DNA from: DATEZO01 sp035255485
GTDB lineage: Bacteria; Pseudomonadota; Gammaproteobacteria; Burkholderiales; Burkholderiaceae_D
Length of the DNA: 58,284 bases
Assembly: GCA_035255485.1 (NCBI GenBank)
Contig: DATEZO010000099.1
Span: 1 to 58,284 of the forward strand
Direction: 5' to 3'
The translations under genes and the position numbers were made by a program. Shown one piece after another: positions 24,731 to 33,725 of this stretch. The notes beneath the pieces are model-generated. The model worked only from the letters and a program-made list of their open reading frames with translations. It had not been told where the DNA came from and searched no databases. Each line of letters begins with the position of its first letter. Positions within the stretch are counted from its first letter, which is position 1.

Positions 24731-27511
24731 GTGAACCCGTTGATCCAGACCCTTTCGCGCATCTTGCCCAAGCGGCAGGTTATTACCGATAATCTGCGCC
24801 GGCTCGCCTACGGCACCGATGCCAGCTTCTACCGCATGATTCCCGAGGTGGTCGCCGTGGTCGAGTCCGAGGAAGAAGTGACTGCCGTGCTGCAGGCGGC
24901 GCGTGCCCACGGCCGCCCGGTAACTTTCCGCGCCGCTGGCACCAGCCTTTCGGGGCAAGCCGTCACCGATAGCGTGCTGGCGCTGATCGGCGAAGGATTC
25001 GCTACCTGCGAAATCGGGGCCAATGCCGCTACAGTGCGGGTTGGCCCCGGCATGATTGGTGGCGAAGTGAACTATCGTTTGGCACCGCTCGGCCGCAAGA
25101 TCGGCCCCGACCCGGCCTCCATCAACGCCTGCAAGATCGGTGGCATTGCCGCCAACAACGCCTCCGGCATGTGCTGCGGCACCGCGCAGAACAGTTATCG
25201 CACCCTGGCTGGCCTGCGGGTCGTGCTGGCTGACGGTGCCGTGCTGGACACCGAGGATCCGTTCAGTGTCGCCACCTTTCGTGCAAGGCACACCGCCCTG
25301 GTCAGCGAACTGGAGAGCCTCGGCGCCGCCACCCGCGCCGACACAGCGCTGGCGGCCCGCATTCGCCACAAGTTCAAGATCAAGAACACTACCGGCTACA
25401 GCCTCAATGCTCTGGTCGACTATGAAGACCCGATTGATATCCTTGCTCATCTGATGATCGGGTCGGAGGGCACGCTCGGCTTCATCTCGCGCATTACCTA
25501 CCGCACCGTGGCTGAAGATCCATGCAAGGCGAGCGCACTGGTGTTTTTCCCGACCATCGGTGCCGCTTGCCAGGCCGTGATCCGCCTCAAGCCGAAACCG
25601 GTGTCGGCCGTCGAGCTGCTTGACCGGCCTGCCTTGCGCTCGGTCGAGGACAAGCCCGGGCTGCCATCCATCATGCGCACGCTCAGCGATGATGCCGCCG
25701 CGCTGCTGATCGAGGTGCGTGCCGAGAATCCGGTTCTGCTGCAACAGCGCATCGATGCGGCGCTGGCCGCGCTAGCCGGCGTCGTCACCATTGAATCACC
25801 TGTTTTTTCCACCGATCCGGCCACCTGCGAGATGTACTGGAAGGTGCGCAAGGGAACTTTTCCCTCGGTCGGCGCCATGCGCCGTGCCGGCACCACGGTC
25901 ATTATCGAGGATGTCGCATTTCCGATCGAGTCACTGGCGGCTGCTACGCTCGACTTGCAGGCGCTCCTGCGGCAGCACGGCTACAGCGAGGCGATCATCT
26001 TCGGGCACGCGCTGGAAGGCAACCTGCACTTCGTGTTTACGCAAGACTTTGGCGATGCCGCCGAAGTGGAGCGCTATGCTCGCTTCATGGAAGACGTCGT
26101 TGCGCTCGTAATCGGTAAATACGACGGCTCGCTGAAAGCCGAGCATGGCACCGGCCGCAATATGGCGCCTTTTGTCGAAATCGAATGGGGCCGCCAGGCG
26201 ACCGACCTGATGCGCCGGATCAAGCACCTGTTCGATCCGGACAACTTGCTCAACCCCGGCGTGATCTTGAACAATGATCCGCTGGCGCACCTGCAACACC
26301 TGAAGCCGATGCCGGCTGCCGAGGATATCGTCGACCGTTGCATCGAGTGCGGTTTCTGCGAGCCGCTATGCCCGTCGCATCGGCTGACGCTGTCGCCGCG
26401 CCAACGCATCGTCAGCTGGCGCGAACTGTCGCGCCGTACCGCTGCGGGTGAGGGTGCCGCTGACGTCGGGACCGATTTCGCCTATTTCGGTCTCGATACC
26501 TGCGCCGGCTGCGGCCTGTGCTCGACCGCCTGCCCGGTTGGAATCGATACCGGCGAACTCACTCGCCTGTTGCGCGGTCGCGGCATGGGCAATACTGGCC
26601 GCCAGGTTGCGCAATTGACCGCCGACCATTTTGGCAAGGTAACCACGCTTTCTCGCATGGGTTTGGCCGTCGGCCACGCCGTGTCGGGCGTGGTGGGAGA
26701 AAACCTTCTCTCCCGGTTGTCGCGCGGGGCCTGGAAAAAGACCATGCCACAGGCTGGAAAAGCACCGGTTCCCAGGCAAGCGGACGGTGACCCGGTAGTC
26801 TATTTCCCCGCCTGCGGTGGCCGCATCTTTGGCGCAAATGCTGAAGGTGAGTCGCCATTGCCCGATGTCGTCATCGAACTGCTGATCCGGGCCGGTTATG
26901 CACCCAGGCTTCCGGAAGGGTTTGACACGCTCTGCTGCGGGCTTATGCTGGCCAGCAAGGGGTTGGCCGAAGGAGCCGGACAGATGGCCGAGGCCGTGGC
27001 TCTCGCGCTTCTCAAGGCAGCGGACGACGGCAATGGCGGCACCTATCCTGTCATCATGGATGCCAGCTCCTGCTCGGTGCGCATGCAAAAATATCTTGCG
27101 GGCCGTCTCGAACTGCTCGATTTCCACGAATTTGCCCATGATGCGCTCCTGCCGCGCCTGCGTATCAGCCGCAAGCCGGGGCCGATTGCTCTTCACATCA
27201 ACTGCAGCGTTCGCCGGAGCGCAAGCGACGCCAAGTTGCGGGCTCTGGTTGCCGCTTGTGTCAATCAAATCGTGGAACCGTCCGGTGTCACTTGCTGCGG
27301 TTTTGGCGGCGACCGCGGCTTCGTAGTTCCCGAACTCAACGCACATGCACTGCGCAAGATTCACGACGCGCTGCCAGAAGCCTGCTGCGAAGGTGTCTCT
27401 ACCAATCGCACCTGTGAGATAGGCCTGACCGAGGAGACAGGGCGTTTCTATCGCTCAGTCGCCTACCTGCTGGAGGAATGCAGCCAGGAGGATCAATCCA
27501 CGACCTGGTGA
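24731..27511 (+). CDS. FAD-binding and Fe-S D-2-hydroxyacid (lactate-type) dehydrogenase
   Basis: The 926-residue protein fuses a flavin oxidase to an iron-sulfur module, as in the Dld-II/GlcD-GlcF-like quinone-linked D-lactate dehydrogenases. The FAD_binding_4 domain (about 35-260) shows FRAAGTSLSGQAV and PASINACKIGGIAANNASG. A FAD oxidase C-terminal domain extends to about 530. Two ferredoxin motifs, CIECGFCEPLCP (near 537) and CAGCGLCSTACPVG (near 590), follow. CCG-type segments with CCGFGGDRGF close the chain. The start is GTG, 6 bases after a small ORF. The GntR/FCD neighbour supports lactate or a related 2-hydroxyacid as substrate; this is inferred. Confidence 0.88.
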   Translation: MNPLIQTLSRILPKRQVITDNLRRLAYGTDASFYRMIPEVVAVVESEEEVTAVLQAARAHGRPVTFRAAGTSLSGQAVTDSVLALIGEGFATCEIGANAATVRVGPGMIGGEVNYRLAPLGRKIGPDPASINACKIGGIAANNASGMCCGTAQNSYRTLAGLRVVLADGAVLDTEDPFSVATFRARHTALVSELESLGAATRADTALAARIRHKFKIKNTTGYSLNALVDYEDPIDILAHLMIGSEGTLGFISRITYRTVAEDPCKASALVFFPTIGAACQAVIRLKPKPVSAVELLDRPALRSVEDKPGLPSIMRTLSDDAAALLIEVRAENPVLLQQRIDAALAALAGVVTIESPVFSTDPATCEMYWKVRKGTFPSVGAMRRAGTTVIIEDVAFPIESLAAATLDLQALLRQHGYSEAIIFGHALEGNLHFVFTQDFGDAAEVERYARFMEDVVALVIGKYDGSLKAEHGTGRNMAPFVEIEWGRQATDLMRRIKHLFDPDNLLNPGVILNNDPLAHLQHLKPMPAAEDIVDRCIECGFCEPLCPSHRLTLSPRQRIVSWRELSRRTAAGEGAADVGTDFAYFGLDTCAGCGLCSTACPVGIDTGELTRLLRGRGMGNTGRQVAQLTADHFGKVTTLSRMGLAVGHAVSGVVGENLLSRLSRGAWKKTMPQAGKAPVPRQADGDPVVYFPACGGRIFGANAEGESPLPDVVIELLIRAGYAPRLPEGFDTLCCGLMLASKGLAEGAGQMAEAVALALLKAADDGNGGTYPVIMDASSCSVRMQKYLAGRLELLDFHEFAHDALLPRLRISRKPGPIALHINCSVRRSASDAKLRALVAACVNQIVEPSGVTCCGFGGDRGFVVPELNAHALRKIHDALPEACCEGVSTNRTCEIGLTEETGRFYRSVAYLLEECSQEDQSTTW

Positions 27512-27595
27512 CATGCTCTTATGAACGGAAGCGCACTGGCGCGCTTTTTTCCAATACAGGAAGACCTGAAAACAACGAAAAAAAGGGAGACACCA

Positions 27596-28807
27596 ATGTT
27601 GAAAATTGCTTGCCGCAGCGTATTGCTATCGTTAATTGCCTGTGCCAGTTTGCCGGCGTTCGCCGAAGAGCCGCCCATCAAGATTGCCGTGATTGGGCCC
27701 ACTACTGGAAAATCTTCCGAAGATATGGGGGAAAGCATCCGTGGCGGGGCACGGGTCTTTCTGAGCGATATCAATCAATTTGGCGGTGTGCTGGGGCGGC
27801 GTGTTGAACTGCTTGAACGCGACGACCAGGCCAAACCGGATCTCGGCGTCCGGATCGCCAAAGAGGTTATCGAAAAGGAGCAGATAGTTGCGGCGGTCGG
27901 TTACTCGAATACCGGCGTAGCCCTTCCATCCGCAAAGGTATTCCAGGATGCCAGGATTCCGCTGATTATCACCGGCGCCACCGGCGCCGCCATAACGCAG
28001 CAATTCATGCCGCCAGCCGTTCCGGTCAGCTATATCTTCCGTATCACGGCCAGCGACGCCTTGCAGCCGATCGTGATTCTGAATGACGTGATCGGCCGCC
28101 GCAAAATCGACAGGATCGCCATATTGCATGATGACTCGCCTTATGGCCAATTCGGTAAACAAAGCATGCTGGATGAGCTGAAGCACCGCCATCTTTTGCC
28201 GGTTGCCGTGGAGAGTGTAAAAATTGGCGAGCTGGACATGACGGCACAACTTGCGCGCGCCAAGGAAATGGGGGCGCAGGCTATTGTGCTGTACTGCCTG
28301 CCAACAGAGGCCGCGATGATAGCGAAAGGCGCCGCCAAATTAAAGCTGAAATTACCGATTGTCGGGCCGTGGACTTTATCCCAAAAGGCTTTCATCGACT
28401 TGTCGGGTGAGAGCGGCGAAGGCGCGCGTACGGCAGTCACCTATGTTGAAAGCGACATGAGCTCGGTCAGCACTCAATTTTCGCTTGCGTACAAGAAAAT
28501 TAACAAAACCAGTCATATTCCTTCTGCCGTCGCTGCCGCGCAAACCTATGATGCGTTACGGCTAATTACGCTGGCGATCTACCAGGCCAGGTCAACCGAT
28601 GGCAGCAAGATTCGGGAAGCACTTGAGAAACTTCAACAACCTACTACATCGACGGTGGTTTCCCGTTACCTCAGGCCTTTTTCCGCTAACGATCATGAGG
28701 CCATTACTCTAAACATGGTTGTCATGGGCGAAATCCGCAAAGGGCGTGTCGAGTATGCGTACAAGGAGGATGCAAGCAGGGGGCTCATTGCAAGAACCAA
28801 GAAATAA
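27596..28807 (+). CDS. Periplasmic branched-chain-amino-acid-type substrate-binding protein
   Basis: The 403-residue protein has a signal peptide (MLKIACRSVLLSLIACASLP, cleavage likely after AFA). It shows the type I periplasmic binding fold of the LivJ/UrtA family: GPTTGKSSEDMGESIRGGA, DDQAKPDLGVRIA and GYSNTGVALPSAKVFQ. The open frame starts 25 codons upstream, but GGGAG precedes the ATG at 27596. No LivHMGF permease or ATPase genes accompany it. It lies between the dehydrogenase and a soluble chemoreceptor, so it may feed a distant transporter or act in sensing. The ligand is unknown; a small organic acid is possible from context. Confidence 0.88.
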   Translation: MLKIACRSVLLSLIACASLPAFAEEPPIKIAVIGPTTGKSSEDMGESIRGGARVFLSDINQFGGVLGRRVELLERDDQAKPDLGVRIAKEVIEKEQIVAAVGYSNTGVALPSAKVFQDARIPLIITGATGAAITQQFMPPAVPVSYIFRITASDALQPIVILNDVIGRRKIDRIAILHDDSPYGQFGKQSMLDELKHRHLLPVAVESVKIGELDMTAQLARAKEMGAQAIVLYCLPTEAAMIAKGAAKLKLKLPIVGPWTLSQKAFIDLSGESGEGARTAVTYVESDMSSVSTQFSLAYKKINKTSHIPSAVAAAQTYDALRLITLAIYQARSTDGSKIREALEKLQQPTTSTVVSRYLRPFSANDHEAITLNMVVMGEIRKGRVEYAYKEDASRGLIARTKK

Positions 28808-28924
28808 GAATCGTGCGGGCTATTCGCGTGCGGTTTCTTGAGTCGATTGCAGCGTTGATTGGGTAAACCTGTCTAAAGGTCATGGCGAAGTACCACCCAA
28901 GTTCAGGTAATTGCGCCATGGCCG

Positions 28925-28948
28925 CCCTCTCCCGCAAGCGGGCGAGGG
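28925..28948. repeat. Palindromic intergenic repeat
   Basis: CCCTCTCCCGC - AA - GCGGGCGAGGG forms a stem of two 5-base blocks separated by one mismatch. It resembles the palindrome at 11744-11769 and lies between the binding-protein gene and the chemoreceptor gene. Confidence 0.6.
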
Positions 28949-28996
28949 AGTTGGAATGAGCCGTTGCGCGACTTCTTTCACCTTAAAGGATGTGGC

Positions 28997-30346
28997 ATGC
29001 ATTTCCAATTCTTCAAGAGCAAGACCAGGATCGAAGAACACGTGTCGGAAGACGAAGTGGATATCGAAAAATACGTGAATATTCTTGCGTCCCAGTCTTC
29101 CGGATTGGGCAAGGGTGCTGCCGAGCTGAATGGCCTGATCGGCGATCTTGCCGAGATGAGCGGTATGCAAGCAAGGACATTTACCAGCCTGGCCGGTGAA
29201 ATTGATGCGATGGTGCAGGCCAATCGTACAATACGCGATGTGACCAAAGCGAGTAACGAGTCGGTGCGCCGGGCACGGCAAGCCGTCGAACAGGTTGGAC
29301 AGGCAGTTGCGGGGGTGACGGATACCTTGGCTGATGTCATTGTCGCTGCAAACGATATTACCAAAATTGCTTTGCAAACCAGATTGGTGGCCTTCAATGC
29401 TTCGGTGGAAGCCAAACGTGCTGGTGAAGCGGGGCGTGGTTTCGGGGTCGTCGCCGATGCGGTAAAAGACTTGGCGGCCATGGTGGAACAGTCTTCCATG
29501 CTGATCACCAACAATATCACGCAACTTGATGTGCGCATCAGGGGTTTGTCTCAAGATATCCTGTCGAAGGAAGCCAGGCAAGATGGCGTGGCCAAAAGAG
29601 ACAGTTTCCACGCGGCCGTATCGGAAGTGGAGCAAGGCGTAGAAGATATCGCTGACACGGCGCAGAAAAATCTGGATGGCTGCGCTGGCGTGATTGACGC
29701 CGTACGAGGCTTGTCGTCGCAAGTCGCGGGCTCAGCGCATGCGTTGCAAAATGCACGCAAGGAGACAGAAGGCTTTCTTGTACTTGCGGAGACGATGATT
29801 GAGATGGCAGTTGAAAGCGGTGCCCAGACCGAAGACACGCCATACATCGAGGCGGCAATCGGTCTCGCGACAGAAATAGGTCATGCTTTTGAGGCAGGGA
29901 TATCTTCCGGTGCGATTGCTGCCGCAGACTTGTTCGCCCAAAAATATCGATCGATAAAAGGCACCAATCCGCCGGCTTGCTTGGCGCCGTACTCAAGGTT
30001 CGTGGATCCGGTTTTGCCCGCGATGTTAGAGAAAATAATGGCGATGTCTTCCAAGGTCGCATTTTGCGTTGCGACCGATCTCAAGGGCTACGTGCCGATG
30101 AATGTCGCTGTCTATTGCAAGCCATATGGAGCAGACCCGGTTTGGAATCAGGCCCATTGCCGCTACCATCGTTTCTTCGATGGACGAACCGAAATGACCG
30201 CTATTCGCAGCCAGAGGAAATTTTTGCTGCAAACTTATCGACGTGACATGGGCGGCGGCAAGTTCGTGGTAATGAAACATTTGTCCGCGCCGATATGGGT
30301 CGGTGGAAGGCAATGGGGCGCGCTGCGGATCGGCTTGCAATTCTGA
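28997..30346 (+). CDS. Soluble methyl-accepting chemotaxis protein
   Basis: The 449-residue protein has no membrane helix or signal peptide. The MCP signalling domain occupies about residues 50-280; its hairpin tip reads ALQTRLVAFNASVEAKRAGE and then AGRGFGVVADAVKDLA. The C-terminal part (about 320-449) carries the segment FLLQTYRRDMGGGKFVVMKHLSAPI, which occurs as a C-terminal sensor-like domain in many proteobacterial MCPs. AAAGGA precedes the ATG at 28997. Such receptors sense cytoplasmic or CheA-relayed cues. No che genes are adjacent, so it must use a distant array. The ligand is unknown. Confidence 0.88.
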   Translation: MHFQFFKSKTRIEEHVSEDEVDIEKYVNILASQSSGLGKGAAELNGLIGDLAEMSGMQARTFTSLAGEIDAMVQANRTIRDVTKASNESVRRARQAVEQVGQAVAGVTDTLADVIVAANDITKIALQTRLVAFNASVEAKRAGEAGRGFGVVADAVKDLAAMVEQSSMLITNNITQLDVRIRGLSQDILSKEARQDGVAKRDSFHAAVSEVEQGVEDIADTAQKNLDGCAGVIDAVRGLSSQVAGSAHALQNARKETEGFLVLAETMIEMAVESGAQTEDTPYIEAAIGLATEIGHAFEAGISSGAIAAADLFAQKYRSIKGTNPPACLAPYSRFVDPVLPAMLEKIMAMSSKVAFCVATDLKGYVPMNVAVYCKPYGADPVWNQAHCRYHRFFDGRTEMTAIRSQRKFLLQTYRRDMGGGKFVVMKHLSAPIWVGGRQWGALRIGLQF

Positions 30347-30538
30347 TCATGGCCTCGATCTCATTTCTTCGCATACGCTTCGAATATGCTTCGGAATACG
30401 CAAGGCTATCCCGGTTATCAAAAATACCGGGCAACGCCAAATAATAGTGTGAATAGTGCGGGTTGACGGAGCAGGCGGCGCAACCTGATCGAGCCGCTCA
30501 TCCGGTACATGCAGTCGGACGCAGTACTGGCGGCAATG

Positions 30539-30571
30539 GGCGGGCGCGCGGGTATTGCTTCCGCGCCCGCC
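30539..30571. terminator. GC-rich hairpin downstream of dctP
   Basis: GGCGGGCGCG (30539-30548) and CGCGCCCGCC (30562-30571) form a perfect 10-base stem with a 13-base loop. It lies 11 bases after the dctP stop, between convergent genes. There is no T-run on either side, so it is either a Rho-assisted stop or a 3'-end stabiliser. The rest of the 235-base gap shows no gene. Confidence 0.5.
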
Positions 30572-30581
30572 TCCCTCATGC

Positions 30582-31679
30582 TTACTTGAAGTTCTTCATC
30601 ACATCGTCAAGCGGTACGGAGATCTTCTTGAAGTTATCAATATACGATTTTTCATTGGCCTGGTACTTGCCAGCCTGCCAATCGGTACGGAACTGGATTG
30701 CGTCAGCAACCAGGGCGGGGCCGACGATTTTCTTTGATTCATCGTAAAGCGGTGCAGTGGCCGTTACCCAGGCCTTGACATCATCCTTGTTGGGTACAGT
30801 GACCTTCATGCCCTTTGCCTCCAGGCGGCTGATGAAGCTGGCGTCGGCTTCACGATTGAGCTTGCGTTGATAGTCACGCACTTCGACGGCGGTTGTCTCG
30901 ATGGTCTTGCGCAGATTTTCCGGCAGCGACTTCCACACCTTGCCGTTCACCTTGAAGATGAAGACGTTGTAGGTGTGCTGGTCCTTGATCATGTAGGGTT
31001 GCGACTCGTACATCTTGGCTGAATAGATATTGACTGAAGGGTTTTCCTGGCCGTCGATCACCTTCTGCAATAGCGCGTTGGGCAGCTCGGAGTAGGCCAT
31101 TGGTGTCGGGCTGGCGTTCAGTGTCTTGATCAGGCCCATGTACATCGGGCTTTCCATGACGCGAATTTTCTGGCCCTTGAGGTCCTCGGGGCGCTTGAGC
31201 GCATTTTTCGAAGTGGTGAAATTGCGCCAGCCGTTTTCCATGTAAACCACACCGTGTATACCCTTGCGATCGAGCAGGTTCAGCAGCTTTTTGCCATGCT
31301 CGCCGTCAAGATAGGTATAGGCCGCCTCATAGCTTGGGAACAGGAAAGGCAGGTCAAGTACCTGGAACTCCGGGGCAAAGCCGCCGATGGCGCCGGTGGT
31401 GGTGAAGGACATCTCGATGGTGCCGAGTTGGACGCCTTCGATGATGGCGCGTTCAGCACCGAGCTGCGAGGCCGGGAACACCTTGATATCCACTTCGCCG
31501 TTGGTGCGTTGCCTGACCAGGTCGGCAAAATGGTTGGCGGCGATGTCGATCGGCGTACCCGCTGTGATGACGTGGGCAAGCTTGAAGTGGTACTTTGCAT
31601 CGGCGGCATGCGCCGGGCTGGCGACGAACACGGAAACGGCGGCGATACTGGTCAGAAACTGGATGGTTTTTCTTAACAT
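30582..31679 (-). CDS. dctP: TRAP transporter substrate-binding protein DctP
   Basis: This is the periplasmic binding component of a tripartite ATP-independent transporter. The 365-residue precursor has a signal peptide (MLRKTIQFLTSIAAVSVFVA, cleavage after AHA). It shows DctP family segments KLAHVITAGTP, FPASQLGAERAIIEGVQLGT, and GQKIRVMESPMY. A perfect AGGAGG lies a few bases before the ATG at 31679. It follows dctM by 54 bases in a dctQ-dctM-dctP order. C4-dicarboxylates are the best-known substrates, but 2-hydroxyacids or pyruvate are possible given the neighbouring dehydrogenase. Confidence 0.93.
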   Translation of the reverse strand: MLRKTIQFLTSIAAVSVFVASPAHAADAKYHFKLAHVITAGTPIDIAANHFADLVRQRTNGEVDIKVFPASQLGAERAIIEGVQLGTIEMSFTTTGAIGGFAPEFQVLDLPFLFPSYEAAYTYLDGEHGKKLLNLLDRKGIHGVVYMENGWRNFTTSKNALKRPEDLKGQKIRVMESPMYMGLIKTLNASPTPMAYSELPNALLQKVIDGQENPSVNIYSAKMYESQPYMIKDQHTYNVFIFKVNGKVWKSLPENLRKTIETTAVEVRDYQRKLNREADASFISRLEAKGMKVTVPNKDDVKAWVTATAPLYDESKKIVGPALVADAIQFRTDWQAGKYQANEKSYIDNFKKISVPLDDVMKNFK

Positions 31680-31733
31680 GGGTCCTCCTGGGGTTAGTGC
31701 TGCAAAATGCATGAAAAACAGTTGGCTGCCGGA

Positions 31734-33020
31734 TTATCGGGTATTGCTCAGCATCGCCGGCAGGATGGTGCTGACCGTGGGTACAAACGTGATGACAAGA
31801 AGGAATGCCAGCATTGAAAGCATGAACGGGACAACCGATTTCACCACCCGTTCCAGCGGAAAGCCGGTCATCCCCGCTGAAACAAAGAGATTCAGGCCTA
31901 GCGGCGGCGTCAGCATGCCCAGCTCGAGATTGACGATCATGATGATGCCGAAGTGGATCGGATCGATGCCCATTTTCTGCACCACCGGCAGGAACAGCGG
32001 CGCCAGGACCAAAATTGCAGAGTTGGGTTCCATGAAGCAACCCACGATGAGCAGCATGGCGTTGACTGCCAGCAGGAACATCCATGGCTGTGGAGTTACC
32101 GAAGTCAACCAGGTGGCAACGCCTTGCGGAATGCTCTGGCTGGTGAGGAACCAACTGAAGGCCGCTGCTGCGCAAATGATGAACATGATCATGGCCGAGA
32201 CCGCTGCCGAGTCGCGCAGGATGGCAATGTAATCGCGTGGCTTGATGTCCTTGTAGATGAAGCTGCCGACAATGGCCGAGTAGATGACCGCCACTGCCGC
32301 CGCTTCGGTCGGCGTGAATACGCCGGTATAGATGCCGCCGAGTACGATCACCGGCATGATCAGCCCCCAGACCCCGTCGCGAAAAGATACGCTCAGTTCC
32401 TTGAGTGACGGACGCGGCATGCGCTCAAAGCCCTTTTTCGAGCCGGCGATATAGCACTGCACGGCAAAGATCGCGGCCAGCAGTAGTCCGGGAAGGACGC
32501 CGGCGAGGAATAGCTTGCCGATGGCTTCGCCAGTGGCGAGGCAATACACCACCATCGGAATGGACGGTGGAATAAGGATGCCGAGCGAGCCTGCAGCAGT
32601 CACTACCCCGATGGAGAACTTCTCATCGTACTTGGCTTTCATCAGTGCCGGGATCATGATTGAACCAATCGCGGCCACCGTGGCCGGTGATGAACCCGAG
32701 ATGGCGGCGAAGAAAGCGCAGGCAGCCGTAGCGGCAATTGCCAGCCCGCCGGGGAGTGGTCCGAAAACGTCGGTGGCGATGCGAATCAGCTTTTTCGACA
32801 GACCGCCAGCGGTCATGATGTTGCCCGACAATACGAACATCGGGATGGCCATCAGGGCGAAGGAATCGGCGGCGCCGAACATCTGCTGCACCACTACCAG
32901 CAGCGGCACGTTCGTGAAAAAGGTGATCGACAGCATCACGGTAGCGGCCATGGCGATGGCAATTGGCGTGCCGGTAGCCAGCGTCAGCGCCAGGATGGCA
33001 AATACAAGGATAGTGGTCAT
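31734..33020 (-). CDS. dctM: TRAP transporter large permease DctM
   Basis: DctM forms the transport channel of the TRAP system in the inner membrane. The 428-residue protein has about twelve hydrophobic segments and the family stretches GTPIAIAMAATVM, MAIPMFVLSGNIMTAGG, and GSLGILIPPSIPMVVY. It lies 24 bases after dctQ. The small and large permeases are separate genes, as in DctPQM. Import is driven by the sodium or proton gradient in this family. Confidence 0.95.
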   Translation of the reverse strand: MTTILVFAILALTLATGTPIAIAMAATVMLSITFFTNVPLLVVVQQMFGAADSFALMAIPMFVLSGNIMTAGGLSKKLIRIATDVFGPLPGGLAIAATAACAFFAAISGSSPATVAAIGSIMIPALMKAKYDEKFSIGVVTAAGSLGILIPPSIPMVVYCLATGEAIGKLFLAGVLPGLLLAAIFAVQCYIAGSKKGFERMPRPSLKELSVSFRDGVWGLIMPVIVLGGIYTGVFTPTEAAAVAVIYSAIVGSFIYKDIKPRDYIAILRDSAAVSAMIMFIICAAAAFSWFLTSQSIPQGVATWLTSVTPQPWMFLLAVNAMLLIVGCFMEPNSAILVLAPLFLPVVQKMGIDPIHFGIIMIVNLELGMLTPPLGLNLFVSAGMTGFPLERVVKSVVPFMLSMLAFLLVITFVPTVSTILPAMLSNTR

Positions 33021-33044
33021 GATAAATCTTCCGGCGGCGCGGCG

Positions 33045-33551
33045 TTAGGAGACAAACGAGGTCGGCTCTTCATGCGTGGTGAAGAGTTTGACGATATCGT
33101 GGGCGAAGTGGATCATGGCGAACGCCAGGCCGATCGGCATTGCCATGTAGGGCCATGCCATCGGAATTTGCATGGAGGGCGATACCTGCCCGAATTCGAT
33201 GGTTTGCTGGATAAACCCATAAGAAAGCCAGATCAGCAACAGGGAGACGACAATGCCGATGACGTTCAGTGTCACTTCCATGGCCAGCTTGAAGGTGGCT
33301 GGCACCAGCCTGAGCAGGGCGTCGACGCCGATGTGAATATTGTTGCGCACGCCAATGGCGGTGCCGATGAAAATGGTCCACACGATCAGGTAGCGCGACA
33401 GCTCCTCGGACCAATCCGGGGTGTAGTTGAAAAAGAAACGGGAGATAACCTGGCCGAAGATGATCAATGACACACTGCCCAGGGCAAGGGCGCACAGCGC
33501 GTCCTCAAACCAGGTCAGCACGCGTATTATGAGGTTCATGCTGGCTTTCAT
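33045..33551 (-). CDS. dctQ: TRAP transporter small permease DctQ
   Basis: This 168-residue membrane protein has four hydrophobic helices and the DctQ motif FNYTPDWSEELSRYLIVW, followed by GTAIGVRNNIHIGVDAL. It is the first gene of the minus-strand dctQ-dctM-dctP operon. Upstream is a palindrome-rich region shared with the divergent kinase gene, so the pair is probably regulated by that two-component system. Confidence 0.94.
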   Translation of the reverse strand: MKASMNLIIRVLTWFEDALCALALGSVSLIIFGQVISRFFFNYTPDWSEELSRYLIVWTIFIGTAIGVRNNIHIGVDALLRLVPATFKLAMEVTLNVIGIVVSLLLIWLSYGFIQQTIEFGQVSPSMQIPMAWPYMAMPIGLAFAMIHFAHDIVKLFTTHEEPTSFVS

Positions 33552-33615
33552 GTTTTATGCTCCCGTGGTTACCGATAGGAGAGGACTTTATCGATGTTCA
33601 CGTGGCGACGAAATC

Positions 33616-33660
33616 GGGGGTACCCCCATCAGGTATTTCCCCATCAGGGAAACACCTGAT
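33616..33660. promoter_or_regulatory. Palindrome cluster in the divergent dctQ/kinase region
   Basis: GGGGGTACCCCC is a perfect 12-base palindrome at 33616-33627. It is followed by ATCAGGTATTTCCC (33628-33641) and GGGAAACACCTGAT (33647-33660), a 14-base inverted repeat with one mismatch and a 5-base loop. CCCATCAGG also occurs twice in direct repeat, at 33625 and 33640. The position suggests operators for the FixJ-like regulator encoded next door. Confidence 0.6.
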
Positions 33661-33725
33661 GGTGCCGTGATGTTGCCTGGCGTATGAGTCAACTTCCTTT
33701 TTCCAGCCTTTGATCATCTGTCATC

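Noticed and set aside
24635..25744. Minus-strand open frame of 369 codons opposite the dehydrogenase
   Set aside because: The opposite strand has the full FAD-binding motifs; the reverse frame is a GC-rich shadow.
33592..33606. CACGTG core near dctQ as a third parS site
   Set aside because: The flanks do not match the 16-base parS palindrome.
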